Source of the DNA: an uncultured Oscillospiraceae bacterium
Lineage (GTDB): Bacteria > Bacillota > Clostridia > Oscillospirales > Oscillospiraceae
Direction of reading: 5' to 3'
Length of the DNA stretch: 64,000 nucleotides
Assembly: GCA_910587345.1 (NCBI GenBank)
Contig: CAJUKH010000013.1
Span: 186,001 to 250,000 of the forward strand
The notes below the pieces were generated by a model. That model made no database searches and was not told the DNA's origin. It saw only the letters and a program-made list of their open reading frames with translations. The translations under genes were made by a program, and so were the position numbers. Shown here piece by piece: positions 31,431-41,080 of the stretch (its first letter is position 1; every line of letters starts with the position of its first letter).

Positions 31431-34400
31431 TTATTTTACCACTACGTTTTCCACCCCAAACAGCTCTCGCAGTTCCCCAAGAAGGGCCGGATGGAGGGAC
31501 GCGGCGGCCCCCAGCCTTTTTTTGCTGTCGGCGCAATAGAGGACCACCTGCTGCTCCCCAGGAAACATATTCAGCACCAGCCGGGCTTTTCGCAGCCTGG
31601 GATCGGTCTCTGCAGGGACCTTTACATAGAGCTTCCCTGCCAGCGGCGCTCTCCTTTCCGCCGCAGGCGAAGGCGCACTGCCCGCATTTGCAAGCGGGCG
31701 AATCCGGTCACACATGAGTTGGGGGGATTTCTCATCCCGTACGGAGAGTTTTCCCTCTACCAAAAGGGCATTCCCCTCCCCCAAAAAGGAAGCGCACTCA
31801 CCCAGCACACGGGAGAATACCAGCAGTTCCATGGCGCCGGTATCATCCTCCAACCCCACATAGGCCATAAGGGTATTGTTTTTAGTGGTCTTTGTCTTGG
31901 AGGTGGCCACTACCCCTGCCAGGGTCACCCGCTGGCCGTCCTCATAGGTCTCCGGACCATCCTCCCTGTCAAAGTCGGACAAAATGGAGCCAATGGGGAC
32001 CGCCCGATACTGTTTGATCAGTTCCCGATAATCATCCATAGGGTGTCCGGTCAGGTAAAGGCCGGTGGTCTCCTTCTCCATCTTCATCAGCTCCTGCCTG
32101 GAGAATTCCGGCAGGTCCGGCAGCGGGATCTCCGGGGCGGCCGACATCCCGTTGCTGTCTCCAAAGAGGTCATACTGGCCCTCTACGGTATTGCGTTTGG
32201 ATTTGGCGATGACATCCATGGTTTTTTCCGCCACCGCCAGCAACTGGGAACGGCGGACCCCAAGGCTGTCAAAAGCGCCGCACTTGACAAGGCTTTCCAC
32301 CACCCGCTTGTTGCAGTCATAGCCGAACATCCGCTGGCAAAGGTCGGCAAGGGAGATAAACGCCCCTCCCGCTTCCCGCTCTCTTAAAAGCTGAAGGGCA
32401 AAGCCACGGCCCACCCCCTTGATGGCGGACAGGCCAAAGCGGATGCCATCGGCAGTTACGGTAAAATCGGCCCCCGACTGGTTCACATCGGGAGGTAGCA
32501 AGGCAATACCGCAGTTTTTGCACTCTGCGATATACTCGGCCACCTTCTCGCTGGAGTCCAGCACGGAGGTGAGCAGGGCGGCCATATATTCCTTGGTATA
32601 GTGGCATTTGAACCAGGCAGTCTGATAGGCCACGATGGCGTAAGCCAGAGAATGAGCCTTATTAAAGGCATAGTTGGCAAAGTCGTAGATCTCATCATAG
32701 ATGGACTGGGCCACATCTTCAGAGATGCCGTTGGCCACACAGCCTATGATATTTCGGGCAGGGTCGCCATGAAGGAAAGCCTCCCGCTCCCGCTCCACGT
32801 CCTTGGCCTTTTTCTTGCTCATGGCCCGGCGGACCATGTCGGCCTGCCCCAAGGAATAACCCGCCAGCTTTCGGAAGATCTCAATGACCTGCTCCTGATA
32901 GACGATACAGCCGTAAGTGGTCTCCAAAATAGGCTCCAGCATGGGGTGCTTATAGCGCACCAGCTTGGGGTCATGCTTGCAGGCCACAAATCTCGGAATG
33001 GAGTCCATGGGACCGGGGCGGTAAAGAGCGATGATGGCGCAGATATCGTCCAAGTCTTTAGGCCGCAGGCTGACACAGACCCCCGTCATGCCGGCGGATT
33101 CCATCTGAAACACGCCGCTTGTCCGCCCCTCGGAGAGCATTTTCAGCACCTCCGGGTCGTTATCGGGAATAGAGGCCAGGGTGAATTCCGGATTTTCCTT
33201 CTGCACCAGCTTTACCGCATCATCCAGTACTGTCAGGTTCCGAAGGCCCAGAAAATCCATTTTCAAAAGGCCCAGTTCCTCCAGCGTCACCATGGTAAAT
33301 TGGGTCACCACGGAATCATCATTCTTTGCCAGGGGTACATAGTCCTCCACCGGCAAACGGGTGATGACCACACCGGCCGCATGGGTGGAGGCATGGCGGG
33401 GCATTCCCTCGATGGCCTGGGCCGTATCGATAAGGAGTTTGACCTCCTCATCCTCCTCGTACATATCCCGCAAAGGCTTGGACAGCTTCAGGGCATCGGC
33501 CAGGGTGATATGAAGGGCTCCCGGCCCGGCGGGGACCTGTTTGGCGATCTGGTCCACCCGGTCATAGGGCATATTCAGCACCCGGCCCACGTCCCGGATG
33601 GCCCCCCTGGCGGCCATGGTACCGAAGGTAACGATCTGGGCCACATGGTCAGGCCCGTATTTTTCCCGGACATAATCGATGACTTCCTCCCGCCGGCGGG
33701 GACAGAAGTCGATGTCGATATCGGGCATGGTGACCCGCTCAGGGTTCAGAAACCGCTCGAAAAAGAGGCCGTATTTCATGGGGTCAACCTCGGTGATGGC
33801 CAGACAGTAGGCCACCATGGAGCCGGCGGCGGAGCCACGGCCGGGGCCTACGGGGATATCATGGCTTTTGGCATAGCCGATAAAGTCGGAGACAATAAGG
33901 AAGTAATCCACAAACCCCATGCTGCGGATGACCCCCATCTCATACTCCAGCTGCTGCTGATACCCCTCCGGATGGTCGGGATACCGCCGCTCAAAACCCT
34001 GACGGCAGAGCTTTTCAAAATAGCTGTCCGGGTCGGTCTCCCCCTCCGGCAAATGAAATTCCGGCAGGTGGTATTTGCCGAACTCAAATTCCACATTGCA
34101 CATATCGGCGATTTTCTGGGTGTTTTCCATCGCTTCCGGATATTGGGCAAAGAGCCGGGCCATCTCCTCTTCGCTCTTAATGTAAAACTGGTCGGTCTCA
34201 AACTTCATCCGGTTGGGGTCATCCTCGGTCTTTCCCGTCTGGATGCACATGAGGATATCCTGCATACGGGCATCCTCCCGGGTCAGGTAGTGGGCATCGT
34301 TGGTACATACCAGAGGGATGCCGGTCTCTTCATGGAGCCGCAGCAGCCCTGCATTGACCGCGGGGTCATCGGCCAGAGCATGGTCCTGAAGCTCCAGATA

Positions 34401-34910
34401 ATAGCTTCCCCGGCCAAAGAGGGCATCCATCTCCAAAGCGTGGGCCTTGGCCCCCTCATAGTCCCCGTTTCGCAGCCGGCGGGGCACCTCCCCCGCCAAA
34501 CAGGCAGAAAGGCAGACAAGGCCCTCCGCCCGCTCACGGAGCAGGTCCAGATCGATCCGGGGCTTGATGTAAAAGCCCTCGGTATAGGACTGGCTTACCA
34601 TGTGAGAGAGGTTGCGGTAACCCACCTCGTTTTTGCACAGCAAAATCAGGTGCCGGGCCTGACTGTCCAGCTCGTGGACACGGTCAAACCGGGTCCGGGG
34701 CGCCACATAGACCTCGCAGCCGATGACCGGCTTGACGCCCTCCGCCTTGCAGGCGCGGTAAAAATCAATGACCCCATACATAGTGCCGTGGTCGGTGATA
34801 GCCACGGCGGTCTGTCCCAACTCCTTCACCCGCTGCACCAGCTTGGGGATACGGCAGGCCCCGTCCAGAAGGGAATATTCCGTATGGTTGTGTAAGTGGA
34901 CAAAGGACAT
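31431..34910 (-). CDS. dnaE: DNA polymerase III subunit alpha (DnaE)
   Basis: Replicative polymerase catalytic subunit of the DnaE class, 1159 residues. The N-terminal PHP domain begins HLHNHTEYSLLDGACR with ITDHG and continues to about 270. The palm motif MPDIDIDFCPRRREEVIDY near 397-410 holds the catalytic aspartates. A helix-hairpin-helix region near 830 and an OB-fold near 975-1060 follow. The full length and the lack of an inserted exonuclease domain distinguish it from PolC. ATG 34910 follows AAAGGAGG. In Firmicutes DnaE works beside PolC in lagging-strand priming extension. Confidence 0.96.
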   Translation of the reverse strand: MSFVHLHNHTEYSLLDGACRIPKLVQRVKELGQTAVAITDHGTMYGVIDFYRACKAEGVKPVIGCEVYVAPRTRFDRVHELDSQARHLILLCKNEVGYRNLSHMVSQSYTEGFYIKPRIDLDLLRERAEGLVCLSACLAGEVPRRLRNGDYEGAKAHALEMDALFGRGSYYLELQDHALADDPAVNAGLLRLHEETGIPLVCTNDAHYLTREDARMQDILMCIQTGKTEDDPNRMKFETDQFYIKSEEEMARLFAQYPEAMENTQKIADMCNVEFEFGKYHLPEFHLPEGETDPDSYFEKLCRQGFERRYPDHPEGYQQQLEYEMGVIRSMGFVDYFLIVSDFIGYAKSHDIPVGPGRGSAAGSMVAYCLAITEVDPMKYGLFFERFLNPERVTMPDIDIDFCPRRREEVIDYVREKYGPDHVAQIVTFGTMAARGAIRDVGRVLNMPYDRVDQIAKQVPAGPGALHITLADALKLSKPLRDMYEEDEEVKLLIDTAQAIEGMPRHASTHAAGVVITRLPVEDYVPLAKNDDSVVTQFTMVTLEELGLLKMDFLGLRNLTVLDDAVKLVQKENPEFTLASIPDNDPEVLKMLSEGRTSGVFQMESAGMTGVCVSLRPKDLDDICAIIALYRPGPMDSIPRFVACKHDPKLVRYKHPMLEPILETTYGCIVYQEQVIEIFRKLAGYSLGQADMVRRAMSKKKAKDVEREREAFLHGDPARNIIGCVANGISEDVAQSIYDEIYDFANYAFNKAHSLAYAIVAYQTAWFKCHYTKEYMAALLTSVLDSSEKVAEYIAECKNCGIALLPPDVNQSGADFTVTADGIRFGLSAIKGVGRGFALQLLREREAGGAFISLADLCQRMFGYDCNKRVVESLVKCGAFDSLGVRRSQLLAVAEKTMDVIAKSKRNTVEGQYDLFGDSNGMSAAPEIPLPDLPEFSRQELMKMEKETTGLYLTGHPMDDYRELIKQYRAVPIGSILSDFDREDGPETYEDGQRVTLAGVVATSKTKTTKNNTLMAYVGLEDDTGAMELLVFSRVLGECASFLGEGNALLVEGKLSVRDEKSPQLMCDRIRPLANAGSAPSPAAERRAPLAGKLYVKVPAETDPRLRKARLVLNMFPGEQQVVLYCADSKKRLGAAASLHPALLGELRELFGVENVVVK

Positions 34911-35024
34911 GGGACAGACCTCCTTTTTCCCAAATCAGTTCTTTTTATTTATGCTTTTTCCTTTTTCCCATAGACTTTCTTTGAACCCAAGCTCGGCCGA
35001 TCTTTCCTTCAAAGGTTTTCCATA

Positions 35025-35927
35025 TCATAATTCTCTCCCCTCCACCATCTCCCCCAACTTTTTCAGCCGGTGGTTCAGGGCCGACTTTGTGATGGGGGGA
35101 TCGCAGAGGGCGGCAAGCTCGGTAAGGGTCAGGGCCGGGTTGTCCAGCCGCAGCTTTGCCGCCTCCGCCAGCTTTGGGGGCAGGTCGGCAAGGTCCATCT
35201 GCTCCGCCAAGCGGCGGATGGCCTCGATTTGGGTCTGGGCCGCTTCCACCGCCTTGTCCAGATTGGCGGCATCGCAGTTCACCCGGCGGTTTACACCGCC
35301 CCGCAGATCCTTTTCGGCTTTGGCGTTCATCAGCTCCATGGCAGCCAAGGGCGCTCCCAGAACGGTCAGAAAGTCGGCAATGGTCTCGCTTTGCTTAAAG
35401 TAGGTCATATAACTGCCGCTTCGGGTCGCCGACTTGGCGGTAAACTCCGCCTCCGCCAGCAGGGTCAACAGTTCCCGGTTCACCGACATATGGGTGGTGG
35501 TCAATTCCAGATGATAGCCCTTATTGGGGTCGGTCACCGAGCCGCCGGCCAAAAAGGCCCCTCTGAAAAAAGCGGTGCGGCAGTGGTCCTCCTCCAGCAC
35601 CCCAAAGTTGATATGATGGGCCAAAGTCTCGGCCATGTCATAACCAAAGGCCAATGACAAGGTATATAGCTTGTCCGGTGCAAAGACAGAGAAGACCCGC
35701 TTGCCGGATTCCGGCATCTTCACGCTGTCAAAGGAGATGGAAAAAGCCTTTTTGAACAGCAGGGGAAGCCGGGCGGCAAAATCCTCTGATTCGGTAACGA
35801 TGCGGGCCTCTCCCCCATCAAAGCGATTGGCGTAAAGGAGAATGCCATAACATTCCGCCTGGGCGCAGCATTTGCGGCTGGGTAAAGTGCGGCAGAGTTC
35901 CTTTTTGACGTCACTGGAAAAGGACAT
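35025..35927 (-). CDS. whiA: WhiA family DNA-binding protein
   Basis: A 300-residue protein joining a LAGLIDADG-like N-terminal domain (FRGAFLAGGSVTDP) to a C-terminal helix-turn-helix (LTELAALCDPPITKSALNHRL). Homologues regulate sporulation genes in actinomycetes and influence division and chromosome segregation in Bacillus. It starts SFSSDVKKELC, the standard family N terminus. It is the last of the murB-rapZ-yvcK-whiA set, 45 bases after yvcK, a conserved Gram-positive arrangement. Confidence 0.96.
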   Translation of the reverse strand: MSFSSDVKKELCRTLPSRKCCAQAECYGILLYANRFDGGEARIVTESEDFAARLPLLFKKAFSISFDSVKMPESGKRVFSVFAPDKLYTLSLAFGYDMAETLAHHINFGVLEEDHCRTAFFRGAFLAGGSVTDPNKGYHLELTTTHMSVNRELLTLLAEAEFTAKSATRSGSYMTYFKQSETIADFLTVLGAPLAAMELMNAKAEKDLRGGVNRRVNCDAANLDKAVEAAQTQIEAIRRLAEQMDLADLPPKLAEAAKLRLDNPALTLTELAALCDPPITKSALNHRLKKLGEMVEGREL

Positions 35928-35972
35928 TGCGGCTTTCTCCTTTCATCACCGGCTTCAAACAGGTTATGGATA

Positions 35973-36980
35973 TTAAAAAATCTTGGTGTCCGCCCTCTCC
36001 TCGTACAGCTCCATAGCCATCCGGCCCAGCCGTTCGGGCGAGTGGCGGGCATAGAGTGCGTCGGCCGAGATCATGGGCCGCTCCACCACCTCCACCCCAA
36101 GGGCTTCCGTAGCCTCCCGGTCCACCCGGATGGGTTCGGCTCCCTCCTCCCGGTAGCGGTCCAGAAGGGTTTGGGATACAGGGGCAGAGTTTGCGATACA
36201 CAAATCGATTAGCCCCGGGCCGGAATGGTCCAGCAGGGCCTTTACATGGTCGGAGAGGGTCATCCCCTCGGTCTCTCCATCCTGGGTCATCACATTGCTG
36301 ATGTAGATCTTCAGGGCGTCACTGCGGCAGACCGCCTGGGCAATCCCCTCTACCAGCAGGTTGGGAATAATACTGGTGTAAAGGCTTCCCGGCCCCAGCA
36401 GGATCAGGTTGGCCCTGTCAATGGCCTCCAATGCGGCAGGCAGGGCGGCGGGATGCTCCGGCAGGAGCCTGACCCGGCGTATCTTGCAATCCTGCGCCTT
36501 CTTAAATGCGGCGATTTTAGACTCTCCCCGCACCGCCGCCCCATTCTCAAAGGTGGCTTCCAGCGTCACATCGTCGTTGGTCACCGGCAGGATATGGCCG
36601 GTAATGGCCAGAACCTGACTCATTTTGGCAACCGCCTCATCAAAAGAGCCGGAGATGCCGTTGAGGGCTGCCAGCAGCAGATTGCCAAACGCCTGACCGG
36701 TAAGGCTGCCCTCGGTAAACCGGTAGCCCAGCAGCTGCTCCATCAAAGGCTCGGTATTGGCCAACGCCTGCATACAGTTTCGGATATCGCCCGGGGGAGG
36801 CATTCCAAGGTCGGTCCGCAGCACTCCCGACCCACCGCCGTCATCGGCCACAGTGACAATGGCGGTAATGTTTCTGGTGTGCTGTTTCAGCCCCCGGAGC
36901 ATGGTGGAAAGACCGTTGCCGCCGCCGATCGCCACCACACGGGGACCTTGCTCCCAGCGAATGTTCGACTTCTGTTCCAT
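35973..36980 (-). CDS. yvcK: YvcK/CofD-like gluconeogenesis factor
   Basis: A 335-residue protein of the CofD-like family. VVAIGGGNGLSTMLRGLK at the N terminus, VADDGGGSGVLR and LLGPGSLYTSIIPNLLV are its signatures. Homologues bind UDP-sugars and are needed for growth on gluconeogenic carbon and for cell shape. ATG 36980 overlaps the rapZ stop as TGATG; a GTG one codon upstream is possible. Membership in the murB-rapZ-yvcK-whiA set supports the identification. Confidence 0.95.
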   Translation of the reverse strand: MEQKSNIRWEQGPRVVAIGGGNGLSTMLRGLKQHTRNITAIVTVADDGGGSGVLRTDLGMPPPGDIRNCMQALANTEPLMEQLLGYRFTEGSLTGQAFGNLLLAALNGISGSFDEAVAKMSQVLAITGHILPVTNDDVTLEATFENGAAVRGESKIAAFKKAQDCKIRRVRLLPEHPAALPAALEAIDRANLILLGPGSLYTSIIPNLLVEGIAQAVCRSDALKIYISNVMTQDGETEGMTLSDHVKALLDHSGPGLIDLCIANSAPVSQTLLDRYREEGAEPIRVDREATEALGVEVVERPMISADALYARHSPERLGRMAMELYEERADTKIF

Positions 36981-37843
36981 CACTGTGCCCTCGTCATATC
37001 CCGGTGGTTCTCGCTGGCGTCATACCCCTTACGGCGGATAAAATCGGTAAGAGCCCTTGTCACCGCCACAGAGCGGTGCTGTCCGCCGGTACAGCCAACG
37101 GCAATGACCAGCGCCGCCTTCCCCTCCTCCACATACTGCGGCAGAAGAAAGGCGATAAGCTGCTCCAGATAACTTATAAACTCCTGGCTTACCTGGTTGC
37201 CAAAGACAAAGTCAAAGACAGGCTTGTCCATCCCGGTCTGCGTTTTCAGCTCCGGAATATAGAACGGATTCGGCAAAAAGCGCACATCAAAAACAAGGTC
37301 CGCCTCAATGGGAATGCCATACTTGAAGCCGAAGGAAATAACACTGATGCTCATGGCCCGCTTTGGCTCGCCGGAGCCGAAAAGCCGCAGGATCTCCCCC
37401 CGGAGCTTTGCGGTGGAAAGGCTGGTGGTGTCAATGATGTAGTCCGCTCTGGCCCGGACCGGCTCCAGAATGGTCTGCTCCCGGTGGACCGCCTGATCCA
37501 GTGATCCGCCATTTTCCGCCAGAGGATGAAGGCGGCGTGTCTCCTTGTAGCGTTTAATGATGGTCTCTGAAGAAGCCTCCATATAGAGGATCTTGTGGGC
37601 GCAGCCCATGGCGGTCAGGTCGTTCAGGGCAGCAAAGAGGCCGTCAAAGGTCTGCCCGCCCCGGATATCACAGACAATAGCCACCCGGTCATATTTGGCC
37701 TGCCCGGCCATGCACAGCTCGGCAAAACGGGAAATGAGAGGGGCGGGCATATTATCCACCACAAAATAGCCGATGTCCTCCAACACGGAGCCGGCCTGGC
37801 TCTTCCCTGCCCCGGACAGGCCGGAAATGACGATAAATTCCAT
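36980..37843 (-). CDS. rapZ: RNase adapter protein RapZ (YvcJ-type nucleotide-binding protein)
   Basis: A 287-residue P-loop protein. GLSGAGKSQA (8-17) is Walker A. VAVGCTGGQHRSVAV near the C terminus is the family signature. In E. coli RapZ guides RNase E to the GlmZ small RNA; in Firmicutes the homologue hydrolyses nucleotides but its target is not established. ATG 37843 follows GGGAGG; the longer in-frame extension to 38047 runs back into murB and is rejected. It lies 20 bases after murB and overlaps yvcK. Confidence 0.95.
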   Translation of the reverse strand: MEFIVISGLSGAGKSQAGSVLEDIGYFVVDNMPAPLISRFAELCMAGQAKYDRVAIVCDIRGGQTFDGLFAALNDLTAMGCAHKILYMEASSETIIKRYKETRRLHPLAENGGSLDQAVHREQTILEPVRARADYIIDTTSLSTAKLRGEILRLFGSGEPKRAMSISVISFGFKYGIPIEADLVFDVRFLPNPFYIPELKTQTGMDKPVFDFVFGNQVSQEFISYLEQLIAFLLPQYVEEGKAALVIAVGCTGGQHRSVAVTRALTDFIRRKGYDASENHRDMTRAQ

Positions 37844-37863
37844 AGTATTTCCTCCCAAGGGTG

Positions 37864-38814
37864 TCAAAATCCCAGCAGTTTCACTTCCAGCTCCAACGTG
37901 ACCCCGGTTCTGTCTGTGACCCGCTTTTTCACTTCCTCCGCTACCGCCAAAATATCGGCGGCGGTGGCGCTGCCCCGGTTGATGACAAAACCAGCATGTT
38001 TCTCTGACACCTGTGCGCCGCCGATAGTGAAACCCTTCAGGCCGCACCGGTCAATGAGGGCGGCGGCGTAAACGGGGGTACCGTCAGGCATCGGGGCCGG
38101 CCGCTTGAAGGTGGAGCCGGCCGAAGGGTACTCCAAAGGCTGTTTTTCCTTCCTTCGCGCGGCCAGTTCCGCCATTTTCTCCCGAATCTTTACCGGGTCC
38201 TCCCGCTCCAGAGGACCCAGCGAAACATTCAATACCATCCATTCTGGGGTCCGGGAAAAGATACTGTGGCGGTATGAGAATTCGCAGGCCCCGGCGTCAA
38301 GCGTCAAAATATCGCCGCTCTCCGCCGTGCAGCTGACCTTATCCAGTACCTGGCACATCTCTCCGCCGTAGGCACCGGCGTTCATCGCCACTGCACCTCC
38401 CACCGTACCTGGGATGCCGGCGGCCCACTCCAAACCGGTAAAGCCCTGTTCCGCCATAAAGTTGGCCAGACGGGAGAGCAGCACCCCGCTGCCCACCACC
38501 AGCTTGCGGCCGCTGCGGGTAACGTCTGCCCACTCCAGCCGGTCCAGCCCGCCGGTCTTGATCACATAACCGTCATACCCCTTGTCCGACACCAGCAAAT
38601 TGGAGCCGTTGCCCAGAAAAAAGGGCCTGACCCCCTGCCGGACGGCCATACAAATGGCATCCATGGCCTCATCGTTCGTTTTGGGAAAGGCCATAAGGGC
38701 GGCGGGGCCACCCACCCGAAAGGAGGTATGCTTGCTCATCGGCTCATTGCGGCGCAGTTCCATGTTGGGCAGTTTTTTTCCCAGTTCCCGCTCCAATCCA
38801 TCCCATTTTTCCAT
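37864..38814 (-). CDS. murB: UDP-N-acetylenolpyruvoylglucosamine reductase MurB
   Basis: FAD/NADPH enzyme completing UDP-MurNAc synthesis for peptidoglycan, 316 residues. HTSFRVGGPA begins the FAD domain, GNGSNLLVSDKGYDG binds the cofactor, AAGIPGTVGGAVAMNAGAYG is the phosphate-binding signature, and YPSAGSTFKRP contains the active-site serine. NRGSATAADI near the C terminus completes a type II MurB. ATG 38814 follows AGGAGGGG. It lies 32 bases after recN and leads directly into rapZ. Confidence 0.96.
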   Translation of the reverse strand: MEKWDGLERELGKKLPNMELRRNEPMSKHTSFRVGGPAALMAFPKTNDEAMDAICMAVRQGVRPFFLGNGSNLLVSDKGYDGYVIKTGGLDRLEWADVTRSGRKLVVGSGVLLSRLANFMAEQGFTGLEWAAGIPGTVGGAVAMNAGAYGGEMCQVLDKVSCTAESGDILTLDAGACEFSYRHSIFSRTPEWMVLNVSLGPLEREDPVKIREKMAELAARRKEKQPLEYPSAGSTFKRPAPMPDGTPVYAAALIDRCGLKGFTIGGAQVSEKHAGFVINRGSATAADILAVAEEVKKRVTDRTGVTLELEVKLLGF

Positions 38815-38846
38815 CGTGACCCCTCCTTCCTGTCAGTGTATGCTCT

Positions 38847-40538
38847 TTACAGCGTTTTCTTGTATGCCTCCGCTCCGTCCAAAAGCTCCCCTGCGGAGGC
38901 CAGGGCGGCATCGGTGATCCGGTCACCGGAGGTCAGACGGGCTAGTTCGCCCTGACGGCGTTTGCGCTCCAAGGCCTCCACCGCCGTGTAGGTCCGGCCG
39001 CTCTTCTCCCCCTTCTCCACCGAAAAGTGGACATCGGCCATGGCGGCCAGCTGGGGCAAGTGGGTCACACAGAGGACCTGCTTGTGGCGGGCCACCTGGG
39101 CCAGCTTTTCCGCCACCTTCTGGGCCGCCCGGCCGGAAACGCCCGTGTCTACCTCGTCAAAGACCAGTGTTCCCACATTGTCGTTTTCCGCCAGCACATT
39201 TTTCAGCGCCAGCATGATACGGGCCAGCTCGCCCCCTGAAGCAATTTTCTGAATGGGCTTTAAGTCCTCCCCCACATTGGCGGACATGAGAAAACGCACC
39301 ACATCCATGCCGTCGGCATTAAGGCCGCTCTCCCCCTCCATCGCCGTCTGTTCCACCCGAAAGCGGACCTTTGGCATATCCAGTTGGGCAAGCTCGGTCT
39401 GAATACGCTCCTCCAGCGCAGCTCCGGCAGCCCTGCGGGCCTTGGACAGAACCTCGGCCCGCTTCCGGGCCTCCTGCAGTGCTTTTGTCCGCTCCCCCTC
39501 CAGCCGCAGGAGGGTATCGTCGGCAAACTGTATCTCATCCAGTTCCCTTTGGCAGCGGTCCAGATAGTCCAGCATCTCCTCCACCGTGCTGCCATATTTC
39601 TTTTTCAGGCGGTAAAGCTGGTCAAGGCGCCCTTCCAGCCGGTCCAGCTCCCCGGGTTCAAAATCGAAGCCTCCCCGCAGGTCCCGGGCGGTATCGGCAG
39701 CATCCTGGGCCTGGCAGCGGCAGTCAATAAGCCGCTGCCGCAGTTCATCCAGTTCTCCGCTGACGCCGGCCACCCGTTCCAGTGCCTGCTCGGCAGACAT
39801 GAGAAGGGCCACTGCGCCGGCAGTATCCTCATCTCCGAAAAGGGCATAATGGGCCCCGTCGGCAGCTTCTGCCAAATCGGCGGCGTTGCGGAGAATGTCA
39901 CGGCGCTCCTCCAGTTCCTCCTCTTCCCCGGGGACCAGATTCCCCCGCTCCAGCTCATTGATCTGATAGCTTAATGTATCCACCCGCCGGGCCTTCTCCG
40001 CCTCGTCCATTTGAAGCGCAGCCATCTGGCGGTCCAGCTCCATCAGCCGCTGGTAAGCCTCACGGTATGCCGTCAGAGGGCCTTCGGTGCCGCCAAAGCC
40101 ATCCAGATACTCCAAGTGGCAGCTCTCGTCTAAAAGCTGCTGCCCATCGTGCTGACCATGGATGTTCAAAAGCTGCCGCCCCAGCGCCTTCAACTGGGCT
40201 ACCGTCACCGGCCTTCCATTGACCCGGCAGACATTTTTGCCGTCGGGCAGGATCTCCCGCTGCAGGAGCAGCTCTCCGTTTTCATCGGGGCCAACGCCGT
40301 TCTCGGCAAACCACGGCAGCCGCTCCACCCCCACAAAGCAGCCGGTGACCAGGGCGGACTTTGCGCCGGTGCGGATCAGCTCCCGGCTGGCCCGTTCCCC
40401 TGTAACGGCGCTCATGGCATCCACAACAATGGATTTGCCCGCACCGGTCTCACCGGTCAGGGCATTAAACCCCGGACCGAACAGGATATCTGCCGATTCA
40501 ATAACGGCGATATTCTCAATGTGCAGGACGGACAGCAT
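38847..40538 (-). CDS. recN: DNA repair protein RecN
   Basis: SMC-like ATPase for double-strand break repair, 563 residues. LTGETGAGKSIVVDAM near 29-44 is Walker A. A coiled-coil middle of about 300 residues follows, and ASGGELARIMLALK plus LVFDEVDTGVSGRAAQKV form the signature and Walker B. ATG 40538 gives the family N terminus (LSVLHIENIAVIESADI). The neighbouring argR-recN order is conserved in Firmicutes, which supports both calls. Confidence 0.97.
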   Translation of the reverse strand: MLSVLHIENIAVIESADILFGPGFNALTGETGAGKSIVVDAMSAVTGERASRELIRTGAKSALVTGCFVGVERLPWFAENGVGPDENGELLLQREILPDGKNVCRVNGRPVTVAQLKALGRQLLNIHGQHDGQQLLDESCHLEYLDGFGGTEGPLTAYREAYQRLMELDRQMAALQMDEAEKARRVDTLSYQINELERGNLVPGEEEELEERRDILRNAADLAEAADGAHYALFGDEDTAGAVALLMSAEQALERVAGVSGELDELRQRLIDCRCQAQDAADTARDLRGGFDFEPGELDRLEGRLDQLYRLKKKYGSTVEEMLDYLDRCQRELDEIQFADDTLLRLEGERTKALQEARKRAEVLSKARRAAGAALEERIQTELAQLDMPKVRFRVEQTAMEGESGLNADGMDVVRFLMSANVGEDLKPIQKIASGGELARIMLALKNVLAENDNVGTLVFDEVDTGVSGRAAQKVAEKLAQVARHKQVLCVTHLPQLAAMADVHFSVEKGEKSGRTYTAVEALERKRRQGELARLTSGDRITDAALASAGELLDGAEAYKKTL

Positions 40539-40624
40539 AGTACCACCCCTCTATGACAAACAAAATTGATCAGAAAAAGGTATACGCCCAAGACGGTTTT
40601 GGTCCGGCCCTTTTTTCTGCTTTT

Positions 40625-41077
40625 TCAGTTCAATATCTCCCTGATCTGCTCACACACATCCACGGCGGACTCATTGTCCCGCATGATGAGAAGGATGGTG
40701 TTATCCCCCGCCAGAGACCCTACCATATTGGGGATGTCCATCCCGTCAATAGCCTCGGCCACACCGTTCCCCAGCCCGGACAGCGTCTTGATGACCACGA
40801 TGTTTTGGGCTTTATCGTAGGACATGACCCCCTCACGGAAAATAGTCAGCAGCCGCCCGGCAAAATTCAATGCCGTACGGTGGTGAGAAACGGCGTATTT
40901 ATAGACCCCGCCAGAGGTCAGCTCCTTCACCAGATGAAGCTGCTTGATATCCCGGGAAATAGTAGCCTGAGTGGTAGTGATCCCCCGCTCCTTCAGGCAT
41001 TCCAAAAGCTGTTCCTGTGTCTCCACCTCCTGCTGGGTAATGATTGCCAGTATCTCGTCTTGTCGCTTGCTCTTCAT
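40625..41077 (-). CDS. argR: Arginine repressor ArgR
   Basis: Arginine-responsive hexameric regulator, 150 residues. The N-terminal winged helix contains RQDEILAIITQQEVETQEQL and TTQATISRDIKQLHLVK. The C-terminal oligomerisation domain contains SLAGDNTILLIMRDNESA, whose aspartates bind arginine. It controls arginine synthesis or breakdown genes, none of which are in this window; linkage to recN is a Firmicute-wide arrangement. It starts 3 bases after nadK ends, so the two are translationally close. Confidence 0.96.
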   Translation of the reverse strand: MKSKRQDEILAIITQQEVETQEQLLECLKERGITTTQATISRDIKQLHLVKELTSGGVYKYAVSHHRTALNFAGRLLTIFREGVMSYDKAQNIVVIKTLSGLGNGVAEAIDGMDIPNMVGSLAGDNTILLIMRDNESAVDVCEQIREILN

Positions 41078-41080
41078 AGG

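Noticed and set aside
32601..34895. A 764-codon plus-strand frame opposite dnaE
   Set aside because: Antisense of the conserved polymerase; no motifs and unnatural composition.
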